From NCBI GenBank assembly GCA_963766365.1, contig CAVXZK010000005.1:186001-250000 (forward strand): a stretch of 64,000 nucleotides of DNA, given 5' to 3'. The notes beneath the pieces were generated by a model, which did not search any database, was not told the origin of the DNA, and worked only from the letters and a program-made list of their open reading frames with translations. This document shows, piece after piece, positions 63,907 through 64,000 of the stretch. The position numbers and the translations under genes are program-made. Source of the stretch: JALORV01 sp963766365. Its GTDB lineage: Bacteria; Pseudomonadota; Gammaproteobacteria; Burkholderiales; Burkholderiaceae_F. The stretch's first letter is position 1. The number at the start of each line of letters is the position of its first letter.

Positions 63907-63987
63907 GTGACGGGATGAAGCCGAAGCGTCCCGACCCGATCGGCAGGATCACTCCACGCATCGCCTAGCACATCGAGTCCGCTAGCC
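63903..63987 (-). CDS. Possible C-terminal fragment of an upstream gene
   Basis: A minus-strand frame ends LGDAWSDPADRVGTLRLHPV-T with a TGA at 63903-63905 that overlaps the GTG of the PP-loop gene (GTGA). This is the coupling seen through the window. The frame has a TAG at about 63990, so an indel would be needed for it to be the end of a longer gene entering from outside. I cannot identify it. Confidence 0.25.
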
Positions 63988-64000
63988 TTCTAGAAATTCG

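Overview
The window is a GC-rich stretch, most likely from a betaproteobacterium. It holds almost all of an exosortase A (XrtA)/PEP-CTERM exopolysaccharide (EPS) locus. The family order at 1.3-16.9 kb matches XrtA loci I know from Burkholderiales/Rhodocyclales-type bacteria. It runs: EpsB-type sugar transferase, export lipoprotein, chain-length protein, tyrosine kinase, outer-membrane protein, ATPase, deacetylase, FemAB-like protein, glycosyltransferase, exosortase-EpsI fusion, second glycosyltransferase and amidotransferase. Taxonomy is inferred from this content only. No RNA genes, CRISPR arrays, transposases or integrases were seen.

Layout. 0-0.85 kb: a secreted trypsin-like protease. 1.36-21.2 kb: the core EPS assembly genes on the + strand, tightly spaced and often overlapping by ATGA or GTGA, followed by a JmjC/cupin-like protein. 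22.3-29.4 kb: a six-gene minus-strand operon (methyltransferase, O-antigen-ligase-like protein, asparagine-synthase-like protein, beta-helix protein, TPR protein, glycosyltransferase). 29.6-33.5 kb: a GNAT-fold protein, an ATP-grasp ligase and a Wzx-like flippase. 33.5-37.25 kb: three minus-strand genes, two with Tat lipoprotein signals, that look like a secreted carbohydrate-active set. 37.7-45.0 kb: methyltransferases, a kinase, a pyruvyltransferase and glycosyltransferases. 45.3-50.3 kb: two secreted apiosidase-like (DUF4038) lipoproteins whose catalytic halves are identical over 1,229 bp, flanked by paralogous family-2 glycosyltransferases. 51.7-61.65 kb: a nine-gene, closely spaced module that probably makes and attaches an unusual nucleotide-activated sugar. 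61.7-62.45 kb: a PEP-CTERM protein with a near-consensus sigma-54 promoter and its own terminator. 62.6-63.9 kb: a QueC-like PP-loop enzyme.

How it fits together. The sugar transferase starts the lipid-linked repeat unit and the many glycosyltransferases extend it. Methyl, pyruvyl, acyl or aminoacyl and amide groups would be added by the methyltransferases, pyruvyltransferase, GNAT/FemAB, ATP-grasp and AsnB-like proteins. The flippase, chain-length protein, kinase, export lipoprotein and outer-membrane protein move the polymer out. Exosortase A, with the ligase-like protein, would process PEP-CTERM proteins such as the one at 61.7 kb, the only substrate seen. The secreted hydrolase-like and lyase-like proteins may trim the polymer.

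Quality warning. Most genes between 1.36 and 20 kb, and several to 29.4 kb, are broken by single-base indels, although the protein sequence on both sides of each break is well conserved. After 30 kb only one such break was found. Sequencing or assembly error is more likely than gene decay, so these genes are given as full spans with the breaks noted.
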